Positions 44,700 to 52,229 of a DNA stretch of 64,000 nt are shown piece by piece (the stretch's first letter is position 1; each line of letters opens with the position of its first letter). The stretch spans positions 195,144-259,143 of the forward strand of contig JALSQW010000056.1 of assembly GCA_026985095.1 (NCBI GenBank), written 5' to 3'. The stretch comes from Acidimicrobiia bacterium. Lineage in GTDB: Bacteria > Actinomycetota > Acidimicrobiia > Spongiisociales > UBA5794. The notes below the pieces were generated by a model. That model saw only the letters and a list, made by a program, of their open reading frames with translations. It ran no database searches and was not told the DNA's origin. The position numbers and the translations under genes are program-made.

Positions 44700-45992
44700 T
44701 CAGGGCCGGCAGCTCCATGGTCCCCAGATGCCCTGGGGATGGTGGGTTCGTCGGGAGAACTCGACGAGCCAGGCGGCCGCCGCGATGGAGGCCTCGGGGT
44801 CGGTCCGGTCCGCACCCTGCACTCCGGCTCGCGGTTCGAGCCACCGCCACGTCGAGACGATGAACTGGAACAGTCCCACCGCCGATGACCGGGGCCAAGC
44901 CCGAGCCTCCGGATCGCCGCGGGACTCGCACCACATCACCCACAGCGCATCGTCGACGAGGTCCTCGGGGAAGTACTCCGCCACCAGTGGCCGCCACCGT
45001 TCGACCTGGGGGCCGAGGCCGAGGGTCTCCCCGGCCTCCCTGGTGACGACGGTGACCCGCTCGTGAGCGGCGATGATGCGGCGATCCAACGCGTCGAGGC
45101 GAACCCGCAGATCGCGTAGGTCGCCTGCGAGGCGGGAGACGGTGGCCGACGCCGACCGAGCTGCGGCGTCGACGCCCTGGGCGCGGGCGGTGAGCGCGTC
45201 GACCGCCTCGATCTGTTCGGTGAGGGCGATCTCGGTGTAGACGGCGGCTGCCGGCGCATCGGGAACTCCACCGGCGGCGAGCACGGCGGTCCACGGATCG
45301 AGGAACCGGCTCGGATCGATCGCAGCGAGGGCGGCGATGCGGTCACGTCCGTCGGATACCGATTCGGTGGCACGATCGGTCTCGTCCCTTCGTCTCGCGA
45401 GTCGATCCGCCAGGACCTCGGCCGCGGCGAGCTCCTCGGCGAGACGCAGCTCCTCGGAGGCGAGGTCGAGACGTTCCCGTTCGAGGTCGTCGAGTTGCTG
45501 CTGGAGCGGGGTGATGTCGGCCTGTGTGGTGGCGTGAGCGAGCGGTGTCAAGCTCCCGACGACGGCGAGGATCAAGAGCCACACGACGACTCGAGGACGC
45601 GTCGGGGCGGCCATGGCGGAGTCCGGCTCGGCGACGACGTCGGACTCGGGAGGGAGGAACCCCGCGGTCAGCTCCTGGAGATCGGCGACGTCCGCATGGG
45701 TCCATCGGTCCGCGCTCGGCGCCGCGCCGAGTGGAGGGACGTCGAGGTCGAGGTCGACGAGGGTTCCGGTCAGTCTGGTCGCGGTCGACACCGGTGGGAC
45801 CACGAACCGGTGGTGACCGGCGGGCCAGTGTGCCTGCCACGGGGAGGCCGGGTCGTCCAGGAGCGTGCCGAAGAAGCCGGCGCCGTGCACCGGTGAATGG
45901 ACCGGATGCTCGGCCGGCCTTCGACAGACCTCACAACGGAGATACACCGATGCCGCGTCGTCGACGGGCTCGGGCGTCCGTTCCCTTCGCAC
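44700..45992 (-). CDS. Membrane-anchored lytic transglycosylase-like protein with cytosolic Cys-motif domain
   Basis: A 430-residue protein. Residues 1-125 are soluble and contain a CEVC pair (YLRCEVCRRPAEHPVH), then one membrane helix (about residues 130-155), a long coiled coil (LQQQLDDLERERLDLASEELRLAEELAAAE) and a C-terminal SLT-like goose-lysozyme-fold domain with ALWVMWCESRGDPEARAW, SSAVGLFQFIVSTW and a final WGPWSC. I chose GTG 45992, which has GGGAGG 5 nt upstream; the internal ATG at 45614, which would turn the helix into a signal peptide, lacks a ribosome site. It probably remodels the cell wall. Confidence 0.82.
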   Translation of the reverse strand: MRRERTPEPVDDAASVYLRCEVCRRPAEHPVHSPVHGAGFFGTLLDDPASPWQAHWPAGHHRFVVPPVSTATRLTGTLVDLDLDVPPLGAAPSADRWTHADVADLQELTAGFLPPESDVVAEPDSAMAAPTRPRVVVWLLILAVVGSLTPLAHATTQADITPLQQQLDDLERERLDLASEELRLAEELAAAEVLADRLARRRDETDRATESVSDGRDRIAALAAIDPSRFLDPWTAVLAAGGVPDAPAAAVYTEIALTEQIEAVDALTARAQGVDAAARSASATVSRLAGDLRDLRVRLDALDRRIIAAHERVTVVTREAGETLGLGPQVERWRPLVAEYFPEDLVDDALWVMWCESRGDPEARAWPRSSAVGLFQFIVSTWRWLEPRAGVQGADRTDPEASIAAAAWLVEFSRRTHHPQGIWGPWSCRP

Positions 45993-46085
45993 TGGATCCT
46001 CCCGGGCGTCCACCGTGGGGTGGAGAGATGATCATCGGCACCAACGGCGCGATCCCTGAGGGGAAACCCGACCGGAGGGGAAGGG

Positions 46086-47063
46086 TCAGCCAGGCCGGTA
46101 CCAGGACAGATCGGTGTTGCCGCCGCTGATGAGCACGCCGACCGATGCGCCACGGAGGCGCTCGCCGGCCGTCATGACGGCGGCGAGACCGGTCGCTCCG
46201 GACGGCTCGACGACCAGCTTCATCCGCTCCAGATGGAGGGTCGCCGCGGCCCGGATCGTGTCCTCGTCGACGGTGATGATCTCGGTCCCCGCCGCGGTGA
46301 GGATCTCGAACGGGAGCGTCCCGATCCCTGTCAGCAGCCCGTCGGCGAGGGTGTCGGGCCGAGGGACCGCGGGCTGGCGAACGCCGGTGGCCAGGGAGCG
46401 GGCGGCGTCGTCGACCCGTTCCGGCTCGGCGCCGATGACGGTCGTCGTCGGCGAGATGGTCGCTGCCGCGACGGTCGTACCCGAGAGCAGACCGCCGCCG
46501 CCGATGGGGGTGATGAGCACGTCGAGGGTGGGGACCTGTTCCAGGAACTCGAGGGCTGCGGTTCCCTGACCGGCGATGACCATCGGATCGTCGAAGGGAT
46601 GCACGAATGCGGCCCCGGTCTCGGTGGCGACCGCCGAGGCGACCTGGTCGCGTTCGGCATGGGCACAGAAGACGACCTCGGCGCCGTACCCGCGGACGGC
46701 GTCGACCTTGACCTGCGGAGCGTGGTCGGGCATGACCACCCAGCATCGGACACCTCGGATGGCCGCTGCGTAGGCGAGGGCCTGACCGTGGTTCCCCGAT
46801 GAATGGGTGACGACGCCGCGGGCGGCCGTGGTGTCGGCCATGCCCAGGACCGCGTTCAGCGCACCCCTGGCCTTGAAGGCTCCGACCTTCTGGAGGTTCT
46901 CGCACTTGAACGCGACGGAGGTGCCGGTCAGCCGGTCGATCGTGCCGCTCGTTATCACCGGCGTTCGATGGACGTACGGGGAGATCCTCCGGGCGGCGCG
47001 CCGGACGTCGGCGATCGTGACGGGGCTCCCGTCCTCCGGCGCGTAGATGGACGGCTCGACCAT
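46086..47063 (-). CDS. Threonine/serine dehydratase-like PLP enzyme (fold type II)
   Basis: A 325-residue PLP enzyme. The cofactor Lys is in KCENLQKVGAFKARGA, the substrate loop is SSGNHGQALAYAA, and the phosphate-binding Gly loop is PIGGGGLLSG. It ends without an ACT regulatory domain, so it resembles catabolic threonine dehydratases and serine racemases rather than biosynthetic IlvA. Which amino acid it uses cannot be told from the sequence. The ATG at 47063 has a TAGCCT box 8 nt upstream, predicting a leaderless mRNA. It is divergent from the SRPBCC gene. Confidence 0.9.
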   Translation of the reverse strand: MVEPSIYAPEDGSPVTIADVRRAARRISPYVHRTPVITSGTIDRLTGTSVAFKCENLQKVGAFKARGALNAVLGMADTTAARGVVTHSSGNHGQALAYAAAIRGVRCWVVMPDHAPQVKVDAVRGYGAEVVFCAHAERDQVASAVATETGAAFVHPFDDPMVIAGQGTAALEFLEQVPTLDVLITPIGGGGLLSGTTVAAATISPTTTVIGAEPERVDDAARSLATGVRQPAVPRPDTLADGLLTGIGTLPFEILTAAGTEIITVDEDTIRAAATLHLERMKLVVEPSGATGLAAVMTAGERLRGASVGVLISGGNTDLSWYRPG

Positions 47064-47071
47064 GGGACGGC

Positions 47072-47100
47072 AGGCTACACGGTGGGTGGCACGGTACCGT
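47072..47100. promoter_or_regulatory. Divergent leaderless promoters (dehydratase / SRPBCC gene)
   Basis: Minus-strand TAGCCT (47077-47072) lies 8 nt from the ATG at 47063, and plus-strand TACCGT (47095-47100) lies 6 nt from the ATG at 47107. The whole divergent control region is 43 bp, leaving no room for conventional leaders. Confidence 0.55.
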
Positions 47101-47106
47101 GGCGCC

Positions 47107-47556
47107 ATGGCTGCGACGACGCGACATCTCCGCTTCGACCGCTCGCTGGCGGCTCCGGCGGCCGACGTGTGGGGCCGCTTGGTCGACCTCGGCGGGTACG
47201 GGTCGTGGAACCCGTGGATCGTCGAGGCTCGGGGCGACATCGTGGTGGGAGCCAAGCTCCGGTTGCGATACGCGATGGCATCGGGGAGCCGACCCCGAGC
47301 CCGCGGGATCGTGACCGAGGTCGTCGACGGGCGGGTGGTGGCATGGCGCCAGCGAGCCGGTATGAAGGGCCTGTTCGATGTCACCCACCGGTTCGAGGTG
47401 GTTCCCAGCTCGCGTCGCTCCTGTCGGGTCTCCTACGGCATCGACGTCGGTGGGATCGCCACCTCGGCGGTGTGGGGGTTCGTGTCGGGCGACGTCGAGA
47501 CGGGCGCGGAGGCGCTGATGGACGCCCTCGCCGAGACGGTGGGAGGTCGTCGGTGA
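47107..47556 (+). CDS. SRPBCC-family (START-like) protein
   Basis: A 149-residue protein with the helix-grip pattern of polyketide cyclase/SRPBCC folds: an opening strand (TTRHLRFDRSLAAPAADVWGRLVDLGGYGSWNPWI), then a WxxW-like region, VVDGRVVAWRQRAG, and a C-terminal helix (VETGAEALMDALAE). Such proteins bind hydrophobic ligands in a central cavity; the ligand here is unknown. The leaderless promoter sets the start. The stop overlaps the Nudix gene by 4 bp (GTGA). Confidence 0.85.
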   Translation: MAATTRHLRFDRSLAAPAADVWGRLVDLGGYGSWNPWIVEARGDIVVGAKLRLRYAMASGSRPRARGIVTEVVDGRVVAWRQRAGMKGLFDVTHRFEVVPSSRRSCRVSYGIDVGGIATSAVWGFVSGDVETGAEALMDALAETVGGRR

Positions 47557-48020
47557 CCGAGAGCGCGGGCGTGGTGCTGTACCGGCGGCGGGGGGAGGGG
47601 ATCGAGGTCCTCGTCGCCCACCCGGGGGGGCCGTTCTGGCGGGGGAAGGAGACCGGCGCATGGAGCATCCCGAAGGGCGAGCTGGACGACGGCGAGGACG
47701 CGCGGACCGCGGCGGTGCGCGAGTTCGCCGAAGAGACGGGACATCGCCTCGACGCGAACGATCTGGAGGATCTGGGGACCGTGGTGCAGCGCAACGGGAA
47801 GATCGTGCACGCGTTCGCCGCCGAGGGGGATCTCGATCCCGCATCGGTGTCGTCGAACACCTTCGCGATCGAATGGCCGCCTCGTTCGGGTCGGTTCGTC
47901 TCGTTCCCGGAGATCGACCGGGTGGCGTGGGTGTCCCCGGAGGAGGCCGAGCGCCTGTTGAACCCGGCTCAGGCGCCGTTGGTGCGGCGGCTCCTGGAGA
48001 CCATTGACCACGCTCAGTAG
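47553..48020 (+). CDS. Nudix hydrolase
   Basis: A 155-residue pyrophosphohydrolase. The Nudix box runs from GELDDGEDARTAAVREFAEE to TGHRL with all Glu ligands. The start SAGVVLYRRRGEGIEVLVAHPGGPFW and the SIPKGE segment resemble the subgroup related to diadenosine polyphosphate or NTP pyrophosphohydrolases; the WP..SG.F..FPEIDRVAW region is typical of it. It is coupled to the SRPBCC gene by a 4-bp overlap. The exact substrate cannot be assigned. Confidence 0.9.
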   Translation: MTESAGVVLYRRRGEGIEVLVAHPGGPFWRGKETGAWSIPKGELDDGEDARTAAVREFAEETGHRLDANDLEDLGTVVQRNGKIVHAFAAEGDLDPASVSSNTFAIEWPPRSGRFVSFPEIDRVAWVSPEEAERLLNPAQAPLVRRLLETIDHAQ

Positions 48021-48036
48021 TTGTCATACACTGACA
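48004..48036 (+). promoter_or_regulatory. Consensus promoter with palindrome for the DivIVA-like gene
   Basis: TTGACC (48004-48009), 17-bp spacer, TACACT (48027-48032) is the best sigma-70-type promoter in the window; its -35 lies inside the Nudix gene. TGTCA and TGACA (48022-48036) form an inverted repeat with a 5-bp spacer over the -10 box, and CACTG-A-CAGTG overlaps it. Together they could be a repressor site. Confidence 0.6.
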
Positions 48037-48059
48037 GTGGTCAGCGAGAGGAAGCGCCG

Positions 48060-48788
48060 ATGGACGACCTTGCCCAGCGTATCGCCACGAAGACCTTCGA
48101 CCTGAGCCGGCGCGGGTACGACACCGCCGAGGTCGATGCCTTCCTGGCCGAGCTCGACGAAGCCGTCGCCGCCATGGCCGAATCCCTCCGTCAGGAACGT
48201 CTCCACGCCGCCGATCTGCAACGGCGGCTCGCCTTCCACGGCGAGGCGTCCGACGACGTCGAGTCGGCCTACCTGGCCGCGGCCGCCGCCAAACAGAAGA
48301 TGCTCGACGAAGCCGAAGCGCGAGCCACCGAGATCATCCGGGCCGCCGAGGCCGAGGCGGAACGGCTCCTCGCCGCACCTCGGCATGAGCTCGACCAGGC
48401 TCGAAAGGACGCCGAGAAGCTCCTCCTCGAAGCCAACGCCAGGCTCGAATCGGCGACCGCCGACGCAGAGGCCGCCCGTCACGAAGCGGCCGAGACCCGC
48501 CGCGCGGCCGAGACCGAGAGAGCCGACATCGTCGCCGCCGCCGAGCGCGATGCCGCCACCATCATCGACGAGGCTCGCCGGGAAGCCCTCGACGTCGTCA
48601 ACCGCTCACGCGCCGACATCGACGAGCTGCTGGCCGCCGCCAAGGCCGAGCACGACGAACTGGTGGCCCACCTCGACGCCTTGAAGGCCGCCGTTGCCGA
48701 CATGTTGCTGCGAGGGGCGGCCAGCAGCGAGGCGCTGCGCCTCGTGGTCGCCGACGACAGCCCCGACCGGTCGGTCGCCGGCGTCTGA
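48060..48788 (+). CDS. DivIVA-domain coiled-coil protein
   Basis: A 242-residue protein. The N-terminal TKTFDLSRRGYDTAEVDAFLAELD is the DivIVA membrane-curvature motif with the conserved RGYD..EVD.FL. The rest is an Ala/Glu/Arg-rich coiled coil (about residues 70-210) resembling Wag31/SepIVA-type scaffold proteins that organise polar growth or division. GAGAGGAAG precedes the ATG. It is expressed from its own consensus promoter and is not next to the dcw cluster, so it is probably an accessory paralogue. Confidence 0.85.
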   Translation: MDDLAQRIATKTFDLSRRGYDTAEVDAFLAELDEAVAAMAESLRQERLHAADLQRRLAFHGEASDDVESAYLAAAAAKQKMLDEAEARATEIIRAAEAEAERLLAAPRHELDQARKDAEKLLLEANARLESATADAEAARHEAAETRRAAETERADIVAAAERDAATIIDEARREALDVVNRSRADIDELLAAAKAEHDELVAHLDALKAAVADMLLRGAASSEALRLVVADDSPDRSVAGV

Positions 48789-48846
48789 TCGGCGTCGGTG
48801 TCCGGACAGCTCGGGTGCCGATGGTCCGATATCGACACCCCCCAGA

Positions 48847-48864
48847 CGCCGGGCAGGCCCGGCG
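48847..48864. terminator. Small hairpin between convergent genes
   Basis: CGCCGGG and CCCGGCG enclose a CAGG loop, between the DivIVA-like gene and mmsA stop codons. It could end both transcripts. There is no T-run. Confidence 0.45.
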
Positions 48865-48882
48865 AGCGGGACCTCACCCGAC

Positions 48883-50373
48883 CTAGCCGTGCTCGGGGAA
48901 CCCCAGGTCGACGCCCCGATGGATCGGCTCGGGCCACCGGGAGATGACCACCTTGGGCCGGGTGTAGAAGGAGATCCCTTCGGGCCCGTAGACCGAATGG
49001 GTGCCGAAGATCGACTGCTTCCACCCACCGAAGGAGTAGAAGCCGAGCGGAACCGGGATCGGGAGGTTGATCCCGACCATGCCGACCTCGATCTCGTTCT
49101 GGAACTTCCTCGCCGCGCCACCGTCGTTGGTGAACACCGCCGTGCCGTTGCCCCACGGGTTCGCGTTGATGATGTCGATGGCCTCTTCGAACGTCGACGC
49201 CCGCACCACGCTCAACACGGGCCCGAAGATCTCGTCGCGGTAGACCGTCATGTCGGGAGATACCTTGTCGAACAGTGTCGGGCCGAAGAAGAACCCGTTC
49301 TCGAACCCCTCGACCGTCAGCTCCCGGCCATCGACGACCAGCTCCGCTCCTTCTTCGAGACCGATGTCCACGTACGAGGCGACCCGATCACGATGCTGCC
49401 TGGTGATCAGCGGACCCATGTCCGCTGCGCGGTCGCCGGGGCCGATGTCGAGCGTCTCGATGCGGTCGGTGATCCGGCCGATCAGCTCGTCCCCGGCCTT
49501 CCCGACGGCAACGACCACCGAGATCGCCATGCAGCGTTCACCCGCCGAGCCGTAGGCGGCCGACACCGCCGAGTCGGCCGCCAGCTCCATGTCGGCGTCG
49601 GGGAGGACGATCATGTGGTTCTTCGCGCCGGCCAGCGCCTGGACCCGCTTCCCCGCCGCCGTGCCGGTGGCGTAGATGTACTTCGCCACCGGCGTCGAGC
49701 CGACGAAGCTGACGGCCGCCACGTCGGGATGTTCGAGGATGCGATCCACCGCGACCTTGTCGCCGTGCACGACGTTGAAGACCCCGTCGGGAAGTCCAGC
49801 CTCGGACCACAGCTCGGCGACCATGTTCGACGTCGACGGGTCCTTCTCCGAGGGTTTGAGCACGAAGGTGTTGCCGGCGGCGATGGCGATGGGGTACATC
49901 CACATCGGGACCATCAGCGGGAAGTTGAACGGGGTGATCCCCGCCACGACGCCGAGGGGCTGGCGGATCGTATAGGTGTCGACATTGCGGGACACGTTCT
50001 CGGAGTAGTCACCCTTGATGAGATGGGGGATCCCGCAGGCGAACTCGATCACCTCGAGGCCGCGGGCGAGCTCGCCTTGGGCGTCGCCGAGGGTCTTGCC
50101 GTGTTCCGCGCTGAGCGTCGCGGCCAGTTCGTCGCCGTGCTCGACGACGAGGTTCCGGAAGTCGAACAGGATCTTCTGGCGTCGCGTCACGGGAGTGTCC
50201 CGCCAGCCCGGGTAGGCGTCCCTGGCGGCGGCGATCGCCGCATCCACCTCGGCCGTCGACGCGAGGGCCACCTGGGCCGTCTGATCGCCGGTCGCGGGGT
50301 TGAAGACCGGTCCGGTGCGTTCCGGCTCGTCGGTGGCGTGCTTGCCGCCGATCCAATGCGGGATGAGTCTCAT
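48883..50373 (-). CDS. mmsA: Methylmalonate-semialdehyde dehydrogenase (acylating)
   Basis: A 496-residue aldehyde dehydrogenase. The N-terminal HWIGGKHATDEPERTGPVFNPATG, ITPFNFPLMVPMWM, SFVGSTPVAKYIYATG and catalytic Cys in GSAGERCMAI match MmsA/IolA, which convert malonate- or methylmalonate-semialdehyde to acetyl- or propionyl-CoA in valine, thymine or inositol breakdown. The family replaces the usual catalytic Glu region with AGAKNHMIVLPDAD, present here. A strong GGAGGAGGT precedes the ATG at 50373. No inositol or valine catabolic genes are next to it. A TATGCT -10 lies upstream on its strand. Confidence 0.92.
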   Translation of the reverse strand: MRLIPHWIGGKHATDEPERTGPVFNPATGDQTAQVALASTAEVDAAIAAARDAYPGWRDTPVTRRQKILFDFRNLVVEHGDELAATLSAEHGKTLGDAQGELARGLEVIEFACGIPHLIKGDYSENVSRNVDTYTIRQPLGVVAGITPFNFPLMVPMWMYPIAIAAGNTFVLKPSEKDPSTSNMVAELWSEAGLPDGVFNVVHGDKVAVDRILEHPDVAAVSFVGSTPVAKYIYATGTAAGKRVQALAGAKNHMIVLPDADMELAADSAVSAAYGSAGERCMAISVVVAVGKAGDELIGRITDRIETLDIGPGDRAADMGPLITRQHRDRVASYVDIGLEEGAELVVDGRELTVEGFENGFFFGPTLFDKVSPDMTVYRDEIFGPVLSVVRASTFEEAIDIINANPWGNGTAVFTNDGGAARKFQNEIEVGMVGINLPIPVPLGFYSFGGWKQSIFGTHSVYGPEGISFYTRPKVVISRWPEPIHRGVDLGFPEHG

Positions 50374-50494
50374 GGGGTCACCTCCTCCGAGCCCGAGCAT
50401 ACCTACTCCAGACCTCGCCGAGCGCGCCGATACAACACATGAGGAACCGCAGCCGCTCGGTAGCCTTCGGCGCCGAGCCGTCGACGGAGCAAGG

Positions 50495-51661
50495 GTGAGC
50501 AGGAAGCTGAACAACCGACTGAAGGCACTCGATTCGGGGCGTCCCGGGTCGCCGTTCCCGGGCGGGCCGGACCACGACGACGAACCAGCGGTGTCGTGGC
50601 TCAACTTCGTCCTCGTGGCGGGCATCGTCTTCATCGTGATCGCCGTGGCCGCCGTGTTCTTCGGGATCCGGTCCGTGCAGGGCGACATCGAGGCCCGGGC
50701 CGGTGTCGTGCTGTCGGCCAACGGCTACACCGACGTCACCGTGGAGGCGACCGGCAACGACGTGGTCCTGCTCGGATCCATCACGCCCGAGCAATCGGTC
50801 GAGGAGGCCGTCGAGCTGGTCGGAACCCTTCCCGGGGTGGGCGCGGTCGAGTCGAACCTGTTCGTGGTGGAGCCCACCACCACGGGCCCGATCGCCGTGA
50901 CCGGCGACCCGTTGGTGATCCGCTGGTCGGGCCGGGCGGTGACCGTCGCCGGCGACGTGTCCACCCGGGACATCGCCGGGTTCGTGACCGACGCTCTCGC
51001 CGGGACCTTCCTGAGCGTCGACGACTCCCAGCTCACGGTCGAGGAGGGACTCGAAGACGAGACCGCCTGGGTCGGGACCATCGTCGCCGTGGTCGCCGAC
51101 GCGGCCGCCGCGATGCCCGAAGGCGAGCTCTTCGTCAACCCCGCGGCCGCAGTGGTCCAGCTCTCCGGCCAGGTGGACAGCCGCCAGATCCGGCGGGAGC
51201 TGGAGTCGTCGGCCAGGGAGCAGATCGAAGCTCTCGGATTCGCGTTCACCCCCGGGATCGTGCTCCCCGACGCGCCGCCCCCCAAGGAGCAGGTCGTCGC
51301 TCTCCAAGCCGGTCTCGACGAGTTGCTCGAAGGCAAGGTGGTGGAGTTCGAGACGGGCAGCGCGGTCATCACCGACGCCGGCAAACGACTCCTCGACGAC
51401 GTGCTCGACGCCCTCGGCCTCTTCCCCGACGTAGCCGTCGAGATCGCCGGGCACGCCGATGCCCAGGGATCCGCGGCCAAGAACCTGGAACTGTCGGAGC
51501 GGCGGGCCCAGGCGGTCCTCGACTACCTCGTGTCGAAGGGCGCCGACCCGGACCGCTTCGTCGTCGTCGGCTACGGGGACACGGTCCCGATCGCCGACAA
51601 CAGCACCGCGGAGGGCCGGCAGAAGAATCGGCGGATCGAGTTCATCGCATTGGAGGACTGA
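50495..51661 (+). CDS. Membrane-anchored BON/OmpA-family protein
   Basis: A 388-residue protein. A short cytoplasmic tail is followed by a single helix (about residues 34-58), BON-like repeats (GYTDVTVEATGNDVVLLGSITPEQSVEEAVEL and a second around residues 140-260), and a C-terminal OmpA peptidoglycan-binding domain (VEFETGSAVITDAGKRLLDDV ... LSERRAQAVLDYL ... GYGDTVPIADNSTAEGRQKNRRIEF). It probably ties the membrane to the wall, as in ArfA-type proteins. The GTG start follows TAGCCT (50461-50466) by about 28 bp. A 40-residue membrane protein gene follows 3 bp later. Confidence 0.88.
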   Translation: MSRKLNNRLKALDSGRPGSPFPGGPDHDDEPAVSWLNFVLVAGIVFIVIAVAAVFFGIRSVQGDIEARAGVVLSANGYTDVTVEATGNDVVLLGSITPEQSVEEAVELVGTLPGVGAVESNLFVVEPTTTGPIAVTGDPLVIRWSGRAVTVAGDVSTRDIAGFVTDALAGTFLSVDDSQLTVEEGLEDETAWVGTIVAVVADAAAAMPEGELFVNPAAAVVQLSGQVDSRQIRRELESSAREQIEALGFAFTPGIVLPDAPPPKEQVVALQAGLDELLEGKVVEFETGSAVITDAGKRLLDDVLDALGLFPDVAVEIAGHADAQGSAAKNLELSERRAQAVLDYLVSKGADPDRFVVVGYGDTVPIADNSTAEGRQKNRRIEFIALED

Positions 51662-51664
51662 ACC

Positions 51665-51787
51665 ATGACCTACGTCGCCTCCCAGATCATGATCTGGATC
51701 GTCATCGCCACGCTGTTCGGGTTCTCGCTCGGGTGGCTCGTCCGGTCCCGCCGGGGCGGGCCCGTCAAGAAGCGCCGCCGGTTCTGA
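51665..51787 (+). CDS. 40-residue membrane protein downstream of the OmpA-like gene
   Basis: A single-helix protein of 40 residues (MTYVASQIMIWIVIATLFGF, then SLGWLVR and a strongly basic RSRRGGPVKKRRRF tail). The ATG is 3 bp after the OmpA-like stop codon, so it is co-transcribed. The basic tail would face the cytoplasm. A partner or stabiliser of the OmpA-like anchor, as known for ArfB/ArfC next to ArfA in mycobacteria, is a reasonable guess from the layout. It is below usual ORF cutoffs. Confidence 0.6.
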   Translation: MTYVASQIMIWIVIATLFGFSLGWLVRSRRGGPVKKRRRF

Positions 51788-51826
51788 CCGCTCCGCCGGA
51801 GCCGCGGAGGCCGTTCGTCCTCGGGG

Positions 51827-51832
51827 TAGGCT
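51827..51832 (+). promoter_or_regulatory. Leaderless -10 box for the cupin gene
   Basis: TAGGCT lies 7 nt before the ATG at 51840, predicting a transcript that starts at the cupin start codon and runs into the Rieske-TPP gene. Confidence 0.55.
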
Positions 51833-51839
51833 GGAGCGC

Positions 51840-52229
51840 ATGGATCATCTGTCTTCCCGCACGCAGCGATGGCAACCGGCCGGAGCGGAGCATTTCACCG
51901 GCGAGGTCTGGTTGTCGGACCTCGGCCAGATGCCCGACGCATCGGGCCTCACGATGTTGGGCGTCCAGTTCGCTCCCGGAGCCCGCACCGACTGGCATTC
52001 CCATCCCTTCGGTCAGACGCTGTACGTCGTGTCGGGGTCGGGGATCGTCTGTGACCGCGATGGCGAGCGGGTCGTCGTCGGACCGGGCGACGTCGTTCAG
52101 ACGCCTCCCGGCGTCGTCCACTGGCATGGGGCGCGGCCCGATGCGCCGATGCTGCATCTGTCGCTGACGACCGGTGGGGCCACCGAATGGGAGCCCGACC
52201 GGGTCGACGACGCCGAGTACGAGGGATGA
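51840..52229 (+). CDS. Cupin-domain protein
   Basis: A 129-residue single-domain cupin. Motif 1 is APGARTDWHSHPFGQTLYVVSG with the metal-binding His pair and Gln/Glu position, and motif 2 is GPGDVVQTPPGVVHWHG with the third His. It resembles the small cupins of the carboxymuconolactone-associated group (TMLGVQFAPGARTDWHSHP). It may be an oxygenase, isomerase or sensor; the substrate is unknown. The mRNA is predicted to be leaderless, and the stop overlaps the next gene by 4 bp (ATGA). Confidence 0.88.
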   Translation: MDHLSSRTQRWQPAGAEHFTGEVWLSDLGQMPDASGLTMLGVQFAPGARTDWHSHPFGQTLYVVSGSGIVCDRDGERVVVGPGDVVQTPPGVVHWHGARPDAPMLHLSLTTGGATEWEPDRVDDAEYEG

